A stretch of DNA of 64,000 nucleotides from Butyricicoccus intestinisimiae (GCF_018918345.1 NZ_JAHLQI010000001.1:372001-436000), one strand, 5' to 3'; shown: positions 1 through 8,913, counted from the first letter of the stretch. The notes: a model not told the origin generated them from the sequence alone. Made by a program: numbers and translations.

Positions 1-1534
1 GTCCAAGTTCCGGATGCTCTGCTGCATGAGAAACAATGTCAAACATCGTCGTGTTGTTCAGTTCCGCCAGCATCGCAGCTGTTTCAACGGTTTTGTTGCC
101 AATTTTGCGTGCCGGTACATTGATGATGCGGCGCAGGCGCAAATTATCTGTCGGATTGGCAATGACCCACAGATACGCCAGCATGTCTTTTACTTCTGCG
201 CGGTCAAAGAATCGCAGACCGCTGACAATGCGATATGGCACACCGTTTCTCTTAAATGCGCTCTCAATGCTGTTGGACAGCACATGATTGCGATATAAAA
301 TCGCATAATCACTGAAGTGTTTTCCGTCAGCGACGCCTTCGGTAATCATACGAGCGACATATTCCGCTTCGCCTTCCTGCGTATCCGAACGGTGGAATCG
401 AATTTTTGCTCCGTCACCGTTGTCTGTCCAAAGCTCTTTGCCTTTGCGGCGCGCGTTGTTGCGAATCAGCTCATTTGCCGCACTCAAGATATTTTGCGTA
501 GAGCGATAATTCTGTTCCAATCGAATGGTCGTTGCGTTTTTGTATTGTCCCTCAAATTCCAAAATATTTGTGATGGTTGCGCCGCGGAACTTGTAAATGC
601 TCTGATCGTCATCACCGACAACACAGATGTTTTCATATCCGCCTGCCAGCAGGCTGGTCAGTACATACTGTGCATGGTTGGTATCCTGATACTCATCCGC
701 CATAACATAATGGAACTGTCTTTGATAGCGCTCCAAAATGTCCGGATTGCCCTGCAGCAGCTGCACAGTTTTCATAATAATATCATCAAAGTCCATGGCA
801 TTGGATTCTTTGAGCTGCTTTGCATATTGTTTGTAAATTTCTGCTACAGTAGACTTGTAATAATCCTCTGTATTTTCTATGGCGTATATGCGCGGTGTCT
901 GTAAATTATCTTTTGCTCTGCCGATTGCGCTGGCGACACCGCGTACATCAAATACTTTGTCGTCCAGCTTGTTATTTTTAATAATCGCCGTCAAAACCCG
1001 TTTTTGGTCATCGGTATCGTAAATTGTAAATGAGCGGTCATAACCAATGGCGTCACATTCTCGGCGCAAAATGCGCACACACATAGAGTGAAACGTACTT
1101 GCCCAAATATCTTTGGCAAATTCTTCTCCTAGTGCGCGCTGCAGGCGGCTTTGAATTTCCTTTGCGGCTTTATTGGTAAATGTAATCGCCAGAATTTGCC
1201 ATGGGCGGGCGGGATTGACGCGGCACAAGGTCTCTGCGCGCATACGATGTTCTTCCGTCGGATTGCGCAGGTATTCTCTCAAGAACAGCAAATCATCTTC
1301 TGTGGCGTCCTCCGGCGCATATGCATAGGAGTATCCTTCGCCAAATCGCAAAATATTGATGATGCGATTGATTAAAACCGTTGTCTTGCCGCTTCCGGCA
1401 CCTGCCAGCACGAGCAGCGGGCCTTCGGTGTGAAAGACAGCCTCGCGCTGTTTTTCATTTAAATGCTGAAATTCTCGTTCGATAATTGCCGCACGCATTG
1501 CAGCGTATTGTATGTCAAATCTTGATTGCTCCAT
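1..1534 (-). CDS. pcrA: UvrD/PcrA-type superfamily 1 DNA helicase, C-terminal part outside window
   Basis: ATP-dependent 3'-5' DNA helicase of repair and replication-conflict resolution. The gene reads leftward from the ATG at 1534, with AGGAGA as ribosome-binding site, and runs off the window, so about 511 N-terminal residues are visible. The Q-motif glutamine (around residue 29), the Walker A loop AGAGSGKT (44-51), the motif II string DEYQDTNH and motif III GDDDQSIYKFRG are all present. The family is normally about 730-750 residues, so roughly a third is missing. It probably shares a transcription unit with the genes upstream of it (RNase M5-like, holA, comEC). Confidence 0.93.
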   Translation of the reverse strand, partial: MEQSRFDIQYAAMRAAIIEREFQHLNEKQREAVFHTEGPLLVLAGAGSGKTTVLINRIINILRFGEGYSYAYAPEDATEDDLLFLREYLRNPTEEHRMRAETLCRVNPARPWQILAITFTNKAAKEIQSRLQRALGEEFAKDIWASTFHSMCVRILRRECDAIGYDRSFTIYDTDDQKRVLTAIIKNNKLDDKVFDVRGVASAIGRAKDNLQTPRIYAIENTEDYYKSTVAEIYKQYAKQLKESNAMDFDDIIMKTVQLLQGNPDILERYQRQFHYVMADEYQDTNHAQYVLTSLLAGGYENICVVGDDDQSIYKFRGATITNILEFEGQYKNATTIRLEQNYRSTQNILSAANELIRNNARRKGKELWTDNGDGAKIRFHRSDTQEGEAEYVARMITEGVADGKHFSDYAILYRNHVLSNSIESAFKRNGVPYRIVSGLRFFDRAEVKDMLAYLWVIANPTDNLRLRRIINVPARKIGNKTVETAAMLAELNNTTMFDIVSHAAEHPELG

Positions 1535-1664
1535 GAGCGTCTCCTTTATTTCCGTGCTTTCCTAACAAATCTAATTTATTGTATCATTGCAGGTATAAAA
1601 TATCAAGTCGATGAACAACAGGGTGGCATCGGTATCATCCCGCGCCACCCTGCAATCGCTTGTC

Positions 1665-2246
1665 TTATAATTGCTCGATTTTTTGTTTTACCGTGTCGTA
1701 ATCCGCCACGGCATTGATAAATTCCAGCAAAGCATTGGCCGTCATATGGGAAGGCAAATCCAGCGCTTGAAGCAATTGTTTGCGCTTTTCCTGACTGCCC
1801 GGCATACCGGTTAATCCCCACTCGTAAAAGTCTGCTTTGGTAATTTGCGGACGGTTGGGTCTGCTGTCCAGACAATCAACACCGGCTTTTTGGAGTGCCT
1901 GTATAATTACTTGGTTTGGTACACCCTCTACGCCCAGCGTTCCTTCTTTCGAGCCTTTTGTCTTGCGTTTTTCTTTTCCGGCAATCTGCGGAATATAGGC
2001 GTGGCGAATCTGATTGCTCGGAATCGCGCCACGCAAATAATTGCGAATGACAAAGCCCGCGCCATCGCTGTCCGTCAGCACCAAAATGCCGCGTTCCGCC
2101 GCAATGCGGCGAATCAACTTTAATTTTTCCTTGTTGTTAAAGATGGCAAAACCGCCGGTTTCGATGACAACAGTATCTACCAGCTGTTTGATTTTATTGA
2201 CATCATACCGGCCTTCTACAATAATTGCCTCTTTGATGTGTATCAT
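1665..2246 (-). CDS. Toprim-domain protein, ribonuclease M5-like with DUF4093
   Basis: 193-residue protein with an N-terminal Toprim fold: the VEGRYD glutamate at residues 10-15 and the TDSDGAG aspartates near residue 58 would bind Mg2+. The C-terminal half matches the DUF4093 extension typical of RNase M5, the 5S rRNA maturase. The start codon overlaps the holA stop by 4 bases, so translation is probably coupled. No 5S rRNA gene is in the window, so the 5S maturation role is inferred from family only; another Toprim nuclease role is possible. Confidence 0.75.
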   Translation of the reverse strand: MIHIKEAIIVEGRYDVNKIKQLVDTVVIETGGFAIFNNKEKLKLIRRIAAERGILVLTDSDGAGFVIRNYLRGAIPSNQIRHAYIPQIAGKEKRKTKGSKEGTLGVEGVPNQVIIQALQKAGVDCLDSRPNRPQITKADFYEWGLTGMPGSQEKRKQLLQALDLPSHMTANALLEFINAVADYDTVKQKIEQL

Positions 2247-3313
2247 CGTCTGTTTGATTTCCTTTCTTCCAAGTTTTCCGCCAATTGCAGCAGCAGCAGT
2301 TCCAATACCTTCTGTCGATCAGAACCGGCGGATTTCATGGCAACATCGCTCTCTCCGCACAGCAATACCGCGCGCCGCAGCCACTTCACAGAAAGCTGCG
2401 CGGCAGACTGCTGCATTTTCCGAGCATAATATGGGGACTTGCTGCCGAGCAGTTCCATGAGCTGCGTTTCGCTGCTGTGTGCCTCAAGAGCAAGCCGTGC
2501 TGCGTATAATCTCTGCATGTGGCGTGCCACAGCGGCAAGCAATACAATCGGTTCATTTTTTTGTGCAATCAATTCTTGAACCAATCCCAATGCGCGGTCA
2601 AATCGCTGTGCCGTAATCGCGTCAGTCAAATCGAACGTTACAGCGTCCAGTACTTTGGTACACACCGCGTCAATATCACTTTTCTTGACGGAATCCGTTG
2701 CGCTGTGTGCACAGGCTTTCTCAATCTCTGACAGCAGATTGGTCATAGACGTACCGCAGATAAACAGCAAATAGTCACACGTATCGTTGTCTATCTGCTT
2801 GCCTGCCGCGCGCACATGCCGTTTGACCCATGGAATTAAATCATGCCGTTCTAACTGGGAAAAATTTGCAATACACCCTGTTTTTGCAATGGAAGCATAC
2901 AATTTGGTGCGCTTGTCCGGTTTAAGTTCTATCGTATCATAGTAAAAAACCAAGCAGACGAACTCCGGCAAATCGCTTAGAATGGCGGGCAGTTCGTCTT
3001 TGAGTGCGGCAGTCGGCTTAAAGATATCCAGATCCTTCACGACAATCATGCGGCGTTCCGCCATCATCGGAAAACTGTCCACCGTATCGCGCAAATCTTC
3101 TGCGGTCAGCGAAGCGCCTTCAAATACCGTGTAGTTGAAATCGCGGAAGGTTTCATCAACGACCTCTTTGTCCAGCGCTGCCAAATAATGCTGTTTTAGG
3201 TAGGCTTCCTCTCCGCCGATGACATACAACGAACCGACCGTATGATTTTTTAAATCTTGTTTGAGTAATTGTGTTCCATCTGTCTTGCTGGACTTCTTTG
3301 CTTTGGGCGGCAT
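2243..3313 (-). CDS. holA: DNA polymerase III delta subunit
   Basis: Clamp-loader delta subunit that opens the beta sliding clamp. I place the start at the ATG at 3313 (protein beginning MPPKAKKSS) because GAGGAGTGA lies just upstream, inside the end of comEC; an upstream in-frame start at 3346 would overlap comEC and lacks such a site. About 356 residues, normal for the family (340-350), with the degenerate AAA+ N-terminal region (VIGGEEAYLK near residue 30) and the C-terminal collar helices. It follows comEC closely, the usual order in Firmicutes. Confidence 0.92.
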   Translation of the reverse strand: MPPKAKKSSKTDGTQLLKQDLKNHTVGSLYVIGGEEAYLKQHYLAALDKEVVDETFRDFNYTVFEGASLTAEDLRDTVDSFPMMAERRMIVVKDLDIFKPTAALKDELPAILSDLPEFVCLVFYYDTIELKPDKRTKLYASIAKTGCIANFSQLERHDLIPWVKRHVRAAGKQIDNDTCDYLLFICGTSMTNLLSEIEKACAHSATDSVKKSDIDAVCTKVLDAVTFDLTDAITAQRFDRALGLVQELIAQKNEPIVLLAAVARHMQRLYAARLALEAHSSETQLMELLGSKSPYYARKMQQSAAQLSVKWLRRAVLLCGESDVAMKSAGSDRQKVLELLLLQLAENLEERKSNRR

Positions 3314-3318
3314 CGTTT

Positions 3319-5547
3319 TCACTCCTCTTCTCGCACGGTTTTCCAAATAATTGTTCCGGAAACATAGGGATTGCTCGCCGGAATCCCGTCATAGCTCTCT
3401 TTGCTGTTCCAGCCATTTTCTATCACAAGCTGATTAGGACAAATGCGCCGCAAAATTTCGTGCATCTTATCCGCATCTTTCGTAAAACTGCCAGCTACCA
3501 GCAAGGTATCACAAGCCAGCGGATACTGTTCCGTCAGCTCCAGCAGCATTTTCTGTGTCAGCGCACGAACCGTTACTATGTTATGCTGTTCCGATTGCAT
3601 GCGCACAACCAATTTGCGCTCGGTGCGTCCCAAAACAGACAATCCCAGTACCGGATCTCCCACCTGTAATTCGTTCTGCGGCGCGGTTTTATCATACGGG
3701 ATGTTTTGCTCGCGCAATATTTTCATAAATTTTGGATACACTGCATTCTTTTCGCGGTTTTCCTCCGGCAAAATCACCATATCCACCGGAACTTCCTGCA
3801 AAAGCTCACTGGCGTTTCGAGCGGCGGATTTGTCTACAGAAGTCAGTATGAACAAATCAATATTTTGCTGATTGTTCCAATCCATGTATTGTTTGATGTC
3901 CTCCACGGCGTCATGGTATCCGGTTGCACTGCAGTCAATTAGCGCCAGTTCATCGCCGCAAGACACCAAAATAGCTTGCCCGTTTCCCTCGGATAAAACA
4001 GTAACCGTCCAATCGTCCCACGCCGCATTGCTGCGGGACAGGCTGACGCCAATCAATACGGCTGTTATCATCGGCGTGCATATTCCGAGCACGCGCTTAT
4101 TCGCCAGCCACAGCATCAAAATCATCAGGATACTGACGAGAACAGACAAAAGAAAATCTACGGTATTCTCACAGTATAGCACACCGAACGGGATTGCTGC
4201 AAAGAAATCTCCAATTTGATATACATAATCTGTCAGCCATGCCGCCGGTTTCAGGACGATGCTCGCCAATGGCGCGGAAATGATGCCAAGGACACCACCG
4301 AGAAAAAGCAGCGGAAACAGCAAAGAAATAGCCCAAAGTGCCAACAAATTGGAAAAAATCGAAAAGACAGACAAATATCCAAAATGATACAGCAAAAATG
4401 GCGTCGTCAATGCGGCGGAGGAAACCGAACAGCCAAGACTTCCCATTACGCCGCGATATACTTTTTTCAATCTGCGCGGTATTCGTTTGGGAACCGAAAA
4501 GATATGCTGGTATTTCCAAGCAAAGCACAAAATTCCCAGTGTCGAAGTAAACGATAGCTGCAGGCTGACGGATAACAGCGCATCCGGCAGAACCAGCAAA
4601 ATAAGCAAGAGCGCGAAAAATAGCGCATTGACACTGTCATATTCTTTTCGCAGGGCAAACGCCAATAAAATCAGCCCATACATCACACAGGCACGAACGA
4701 CTGACGGTGACCAGCCGACCATGAGATAAAATGCAAGCAGCACAGGAATGCCAAGATACGTGCCGATTTTTCTTCCAAGCAGCAACAGCAGCATCGAAAT
4801 CAAAAATCCTACATGCAGACCAGACAGTGCAATGACATGCGATAAACCCGCACGCCGCAGGTGATCGGTATCTGTCGTGGTCAGGGCAGTGCGATCTCCG
4901 GTTGTCAGGGCGCGCCAAAGGGCAGCCTGCCGCTCGGTTCCGTGCTGCATGTAAACAGCGCGCAATGTTTGCGCAAATGCCTTGGGATAATAGCGCAGAG
5001 GCCGATGGCTCGGTGCTGTCACAACCATGCCAAATTCTTCGTTGACGTGTGCCAAAATCGCATAGCCTTGTGAGCGATAATACGAAGCGCGGTCAAATCC
5101 CTGCGTTTGATTGGGAATATAAAAGTCAAACGTAGCAGTCAGTTCATCTCCGGGCTTGATGTCCTGCTCCGTCTTGGGCAGGTATGCCAGCGTCCGAAAA
5201 TTGAGCGGGCATCCGATACGGGAGCCGATGACACGAATTTCCACGCGCTGACCGGTATCATACTGTTTTGGGAAGTCTGTCACTTCAACAATCATGGACT
5301 TACTGGTGCCGTCAAGTGCAGCGCAGGGCGCTTGAATCACTGCATGATATGCCTGTGTATAGCAGAGTCCAGACAAGACGCCTGCAAACAACACACAAGC
5401 CGGACGGAAAGCAGACCATTTCCATCCGAACAGGAAACATCCTGCGAGCAATGTCAGCGCCAATACCCACGGCAGCGAAAAAGAACGCAAAGCCAGAGCC
5501 ACACCGGCGGCAAATGCCGCGGAAAACCAAATCACCGGACGCTTCAT
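3319..5547 (-). CDS. comEC: ComEC/Rec2 DNA-uptake channel with a degenerate metallo-hydrolase tail
   Basis: 742-residue polytopic membrane protein for passage of single-stranded DNA in competence. It has an N-terminal DUF4131-like part with hydrophobic segments, a central Competence domain starting around residue 200 (LSHVIALSGLHVGFLIS) with many membrane helices, and a C-terminal beta-lactamase-like domain from about residue 510. In that last domain the usual metal motif HxHxDH is replaced by TSVDKSA, so the nuclease-like site looks inactive. No other com genes are in the window. The start is the first ATG, downstream of an AT-rich region that marks the island 1 edge. Confidence 0.92.
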   Translation of the reverse strand: MKRPVIWFSAAFAAGVALALRSFSLPWVLALTLLAGCFLFGWKWSAFRPACVLFAGVLSGLCYTQAYHAVIQAPCAALDGTSKSMIVEVTDFPKQYDTGQRVEIRVIGSRIGCPLNFRTLAYLPKTEQDIKPGDELTATFDFYIPNQTQGFDRASYYRSQGYAILAHVNEEFGMVVTAPSHRPLRYYPKAFAQTLRAVYMQHGTERQAALWRALTTGDRTALTTTDTDHLRRAGLSHVIALSGLHVGFLISMLLLLLGRKIGTYLGIPVLLAFYLMVGWSPSVVRACVMYGLILLAFALRKEYDSVNALFFALLLILLVLPDALLSVSLQLSFTSTLGILCFAWKYQHIFSVPKRIPRRLKKVYRGVMGSLGCSVSSAALTTPFLLYHFGYLSVFSIFSNLLALWAISLLFPLLFLGGVLGIISAPLASIVLKPAAWLTDYVYQIGDFFAAIPFGVLYCENTVDFLLSVLVSILMILMLWLANKRVLGICTPMITAVLIGVSLSRSNAAWDDWTVTVLSEGNGQAILVSCGDELALIDCSATGYHDAVEDIKQYMDWNNQQNIDLFILTSVDKSAARNASELLQEVPVDMVILPEENREKNAVYPKFMKILREQNIPYDKTAPQNELQVGDPVLGLSVLGRTERKLVVRMQSEQHNIVTVRALTQKMLLELTEQYPLACDTLLVAGSFTKDADKMHEILRRICPNQLVIENGWNSKESYDGIPASNPYVSGTIIWKTVREEE

Positions 5548-5581
5548 CGGTATGCCCTCCCCCCTTTTTAGATGGAAAGAT

Positions 5582-5692
5582 CAGTTTACTATTTTTTGTA
5601 GTTAAATAAAAATATAATCATTGCATTAAAGCTAAAAAATAAGCGAACAAATAATCAAAATGTATTTTATCTTTTATTTTCAATATGGAATA
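5582..5692. repeat. AT-rich dispersed repeat, copy 1 (left edge of island 1)
   Basis: About 110 bases beginning TCAGTTTACTATTTTTTGTA align by eye at a little over 80% with 48131-48240, without large gaps. Each copy lies just outside core genes, where an AT-rich island begins on its right. Function unknown; a boundary or integration-linked sequence is possible. Confidence 0.6.
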
Positions 5693-5860
5693 TTATAATA
5701 ATAAAATATAAATTAAATTTTGTATTTAGATTATTTTTACTTTAATTACGCTAATACCAAAAAACTCAATTATAGAACATTTAATTATAATATGAAAATT
5801 GATACGATCACATCACTTAGAACTATACTGCGTTATAATTTAATAAACGTTCACGAGCAT

Positions 5861-5893
5861 TTGGTGTATATATGGTGTATAATATTGGTGTTT
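5861..5893. other. GGTGTA direct repeats, possible integrase arm sites (left)
   Basis: Three GGTGT-type units (at 5863, 5874 and 5887) lie just beyond the 3' end of the integrase remnant, where arm-type binding sites usually sit. A related pair occurs at 15798-15817. Assignment as arm sites is inferred from position and repetition. Confidence 0.35.
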
Positions 5894-5937
5894 GTTCAAA
5901 TATCATACATATAAAATAAATGCGTTTTTACATCCGC

Positions 5938-6240
5938 TCAATCCAATGATTTCCGATACAAAGATGATAATTCATCACAAGCTTGTTGAACATTAGAATC
6001 CGCATATACATCCAGAGTTACCTGAGCGTTTGAATAACCAGCTAGATACTGTGCACTCTTTACGGACACCCCACCATTAACAATATTAGTAATAAAGGTT
6101 TTAGCATATATTGTTACTCGTTTTTGAGTAATTGGATCTGTAAAACGGTATTGATACCCAACATACGATCCCTTTCTTTCGGATTCACCAGTCTTCAGAA
6201 CACGACCTTTAGAATCCTTTCGTCTACTTGACTTTGGCAT
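5938..6240 (-). pseudogene. Internally deleted Tn916-type tyrosine integrase
   Basis: A 100-residue open frame with a good AGGAGG site. Residues 1-47 resemble the arm-binding N-terminus of Tn916-family integrases (KDSKGRVLKTGES, then YQYRFTDP). Residues 52-100 resemble only the last part of the catalytic domain (NGGVSVKSAQYLAGYS, then VTLDVYAD with the tyrosine nucleophile). Around 300 residues, including the catalytic arginines, are missing between them, yet the reading frame continues. The usual GH of the last catalytic helix is GY here. It cannot recombine DNA by itself. It lies directly downstream of the broken xis, as in Tn916 relatives. Confidence 0.75.
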
Positions 6241-6365
6241 TATAGCCTCCTTTCAAACACTAAAGCAAAGATTGACCCATCTTGTAATCTTATTGTATTA
6301 TATCATGTCAATAATATTGTTACAATAATTGAAAGTCACAAGAATCTTTGCTTAATTATGAAAAA

Positions 6366-6574
6366 TTAAAGGGAATAGCTGTTATTTATGAATTTTTCAA
6401 ACGCCTTTCGTTTAATAAGGCGTTTATTAGCACTTACATGTAATACAAACGGACAAGTTTCGTCATTTGTAAGTGCTCGGAGTTTGTTCACTCCGATGCT
6501 AGAATAGGCAGCAGCTTCTTCTATTGTTAACAAACATTTTTTACAGATTTTTACATCTGTCTTTTTGTGCTCAT
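6366..6574 (-). pseudogene. Tn916-type excisionase, frameshifted
   Basis: ATG at 6574 follows a strong GGAGGTG site but reaches a stop after seven codons (MSTKRQM). One extra A in the five-A run after ACA would restore a 69-residue frame with the features of Tn916-like Xis: LLTIEEAAAYSSIGVNKLR (winged-helix), FVLHV, and the tail IKRKAFEKFI ending NSYSL. The gene is 209 bases, one short of a whole number of codons, which fits a single-base deletion. It precedes the int remnant, in the family order. Confidence 0.65.
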
Positions 6575-6985
6575 AAGAGAAACACCTCCATTTCTTTTAT
6601 GAGAATAACATTTTTCTATTTTCCAACAGCTTTTTGAGAAACAAAGAATGAAAATACCATAAAAATTAAAAAATGAACAAATTATAATAAAATCAAGTAA
6701 TTATTGTGTAAATACTCAAAAAATCCAAAAAATTAGCTATGTGTAAAGTAATATAACTATACACTGCGTATACATGCAAAATCATTATTTTTCCGAGTTT
6801 ACAAAAAATTTACATTTATTTTGAATAAATACAAATATCAAGTTTTGTAATGCTGAATTTTAAAATCAGAAAAAAGACAACTTGTGTAGTTAAGTTTACA
6901 CAGGTTGTCTTTTTTTCGGAATTTAATTCCCAATTTGAGAAATTTGCATATTTCTTATGAATTCAATTGATAGGAGGAAACTATT
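6575..6985. other. AT-rich leader region upstream of the 6986 gene
   Basis: 411 bases without a gene. It contains the putative xis start region, very AT-rich DNA, and a hairpin terminator at 6871-6917. Its last 50 bases resemble the leaders of the genes at 15275 and, more weakly, 51595. Confidence 0.5.
6871..6917. terminator. Bidirectional hairpin terminator
   Basis: Stem GACAACTTGTGTA pairs with TACACAGGTTGTC around a short loop, with A-run before and T-run after, so it could stop transcription in both directions. It isolates the 6986 gene from xis/int. Confidence 0.7.
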
Positions 6986-7306
6986 ATGATGAACGAAAAT
7001 TTGGATCGTAAGGTTCAGGTGGCAAAGGCAGATGTGGAGCTGTCCAGAGGACATCTGGATCGCTTGGATGAAATCGACAATGCGGTGTATCAAATGTGTC
7101 AAGTTCTAACAGAAGATGAAGATCTTCCGTGGGGTATGGAATACATTGGAGAAATCGCAGATTTCGCTGCTGGGCTTTTAGTTAAGTGTGGATACAAAGT
7201 ACGGTTTCCGTGTATTGTCGAAGAAGATAGCGAAGAACATATTGAGGAGTATGTCAAGCTGGACGAAGAATCTATTAAGCAGCTCGAAATACATTCTTTT
7301 GGTTAA
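6986..7306 (+). CDS. Hypothetical acidic protein
   Basis: 106 residues, strongly acidic, starting ATGATG after AGGAGG. No membrane segment or signal peptide is visible; the N-terminal half looks helical and charged. I do not recognise a family. The leader is nearly the same as that of the gene at 15275, suggesting that both belong to one set of mobile-element accessory genes. A terminator lies upstream and a toxin-antitoxin promoter downstream. Confidence 0.6.
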   Translation: MMNENLDRKVQVAKADVELSRGHLDRLDEIDNAVYQMCQVLTEDEDLPWGMEYIGEIADFAAGLLVKCGYKVRFPCIVEEDSEEHIEEYVKLDEESIKQLEIHSFG

Positions 7307-7341
7307 TCTGTTTACACTTTGTTATTTGTAACTATTTTTAG

Positions 7342-7370
7342 TTGCAACTTCTCTGATTATCGTGTATATT
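7342..7370 (+). promoter_or_regulatory. Promoter of the hicAB locus
   Basis: TTGCAA, a 17-base spacer, then TATATT, about 20 bases before the hicA start. A close match to the housekeeping sigma consensus. Confidence 0.55.
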
Positions 7371-7392
7371 GTTAATAACGAAAGGATATGTT

Positions 7393-7604
7393 ATGGGACA
7401 AAAAGAAAAACTCATCCAGCGTCTTAGGTCAAAGCCTAAAAACTTTACATTCGCTCAAACAAAGGCAAAACAAGCGGTTCCCGAGTCATGTTTGTAAGCA
7501 ACGAACATGGAAGCATATTGCTCCATAAACTGCATCCACAAAAAGAGTTGAAATTCTATCAGCTCAAACAACTGATAGAAATTTTGGAACAGGAGGGTCT
7601 TATG
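7393..7604 (+). pseudogene. hicA: HicA mRNA-interferase toxin, broken
   Basis: Begins MGQKEKLIQRLRSKPKNFTF as in HicA toxins and then frameshifts to a stop at 7497. A second frame carries the remainder: TSGSRVMFVSNEHGSILLH, then HPQKELKFYQ and IEILEQEGLM. The segment that normally joins the halves (roughly 18 residues) is absent, so a deletion caused both the loss and the frame change. The catalytic histidine of HicA lies in the damaged middle or later part. The last codons are separated from the gene by the insertion at 7605-8006. Confidence 0.7.
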
Positions 7605-8006
7605 TCAACTACCCATCACCTAAAGGTAATGGGCTTGTAACTGCCCAGTCGTAGTAACGGCTTACGCCTCCGACCTTTTATCCCCAATAGGAATTGCTGC
7701 CTAAAATGGCGTTACATCACAGGGTGGTTGACAGCACCCTTTACAGACAAGATATACTCATCTGTAACTGTATCAGGTACTAAACTTCCCATGCTATACA
7801 GTAGGAATTTTATTACGGATAAGATTTTACGCAATACGCGAGTTTTGTATTGCAACCTCATATCTTGTCAATGCACAAAAGAGTGTCTTTGATGAGCAGC
7901 ACATCTAACGGTTTTCTCTTTAAAAACTGCTACGGTTATTGTAGCATATTGGGTAATAATTTACAAGGCTCCTCCCACCGCCTAAAGGCAGTGGGAGGAG
8001 CCTATG
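7605..8006. mobile_element. 402-bp non-autonomous IS200/IS605-like insertion in hicA
   Basis: Left end ACTACCCATCACCTAAAGG forms a hairpin, and the right end has the hairpin CCTCCCACCGCC..GGCAGTGGGAGG. No transposase is inside; other hairpins (for example around 7728) suggest a structured RNA. The insertion lies between TATG (7601-7604) and ends in TATG (8003-8006). Removing 7605-8006 joins hicA codons to ACAAAGGAAGGG and recreates a hicA stop overlapping the hicB start (CTATGA). That defines the borders, apart from the shared TATG. Confidence 0.6.
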
Positions 8007-8026
8007 ACAAAGGAAGGGATTTATCT

Positions 8027-8377
8027 ATGAATAACACTATTCAATATAAAGGTTATGTTGGAAGTGTTGAATTTTCCGAAGAAAATGGCGTTTTCTATGG
8101 AAAGGTTATGGGAATTCGTTCCTTAATCTCTTACGAGGGCGAAAATGCTAAAGAACTTCTGGATGATTTTCACGGTGCTATTGATGATTATCTGGAAACT
8201 TGTAAGACCGAGGGAAAAGAACCCGAAATTGCCTTCAAAGGCAGCTTCAATGTTCGACTTTCTCCGGAGTTGCACAAGAAGTTGTTCATTTATGCTACGG
8301 CTCACCAGATTTCGATCAATAAATACATCGAAGATACTCTGGCAGATTCTCCAGCCGCACAAATTACTCTCGTGTGA
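8027..8377 (+). CDS. hicB: HicB-family antitoxin
   Basis: 116 residues. The N-terminal part (YKGYVGSVEFSEENGVFYGK, then LISYEG) is the partial RNase-H-like HicB fold that binds HicA. The C-terminal part (NVRLSPELHKKLFIYA, then SINKYIEDTL) is a ribbon-helix-helix DNA-binding domain, used for autorepression. GGAAGGG precedes the ATG. The frame is intact although the toxin is broken, so it is an orphan antitoxin now cut off from its promoter by the insertion upstream. Confidence 0.85.
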   Translation: MNNTIQYKGYVGSVEFSEENGVFYGKVMGIRSLISYEGENAKELLDDFHGAIDDYLETCKTEGKEPEIAFKGSFNVRLSPELHKKLFIYATAHQISINKYIEDTLADSPAAQITLV

Positions 8378-8570
8378 TTGAATCTGATAATCGGGCATCT
8401 GTTACGATTCGATTTCGCATCTGAGAAGAGATCATCATTAACGAGAAAAAGGACTCAAACTATAATATTACTACGAATTCGTGATTTTGTTAAGTTTTTT
8501 ACAAAACAATTTATAAATTTACTTGATTTTTTGTTTACAAAATGTTTAAAATTATATACAATTAAACAAA
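8378..8570. other. AT-rich gap, no gene seen
   Basis: 193 bases between hicB and the methylase remnant. It is AT-rich with no supported gene or clear terminator. Confidence 0.4.
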
Positions 8571-8831
8571 TTATATATAGTTCTCCAAAATTTCATCACA
8601 TGCTTGTGTTGACATATTATCAAAACGAATTAGTTCTTTTCCCATCGTTTCAATAATACTTATTGGAGGAACTGGCATGGAATTAACTTCGATGGAACTC
8701 ACTTGCGTAGTTCCGTTTAAGATACGATAGTATCTATCATACAATGTAGAATTAAATAGCACATAGAGTCCATAGACAATACACTCTGACAATTCCTGGT
8801 CTCCGCATCCGCAGATAAAATTGATAATTAG
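8571..8831 (-). pseudogene. C-terminal fragment of a type II adenine DNA methyltransferase
   Basis: The frame contains VLFNSTLYDRYYRILNGTTQ followed by VNSMPVPP, a pattern typical of the C-terminal end of BsuBI/PstI- or Eco57I-type adenine methylases. The catalytic NPPY and SAM-binding parts are missing. The fragment is cut at its 5' side by the left end of the IS200/IS605 element at 8832. A restriction-enzyme-like fragment lies at 12110-12258 in the same orientation. Confidence 0.6.
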
Positions 8832-8913
8832 CCGCCGCACACTCGTGACTTTAGTCGTGAGTTAGGCGGCTTCTGTCATTGTAAAATATGCTCATATGTA
8901 GTATAATATAAAC

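Larger units (their letters stand above)
5548..5937. other. AT-rich non-coding stretch between comEC and int remnant
   Basis: 390 bases with no convincing gene. It contains the dispersed repeat copy and the GGTGTA repeats listed separately; the rest is low-complexity AT-rich sequence. A 64-codon open frame here has no ribosome-binding site and a composition like random AT-rich DNA. Confidence 0.6.

Noticed and set aside
2041-2460. 139-codon plus-strand frame across the RNase M5-like/holA border
   Set aside because: Spans two confident minus-strand genes; shadow.
5720-5914. 64-codon frame in the AT-rich gap after comEC
   Set aside because: Composition-driven, rich in N, I, Y and F, without ribosome-binding site.
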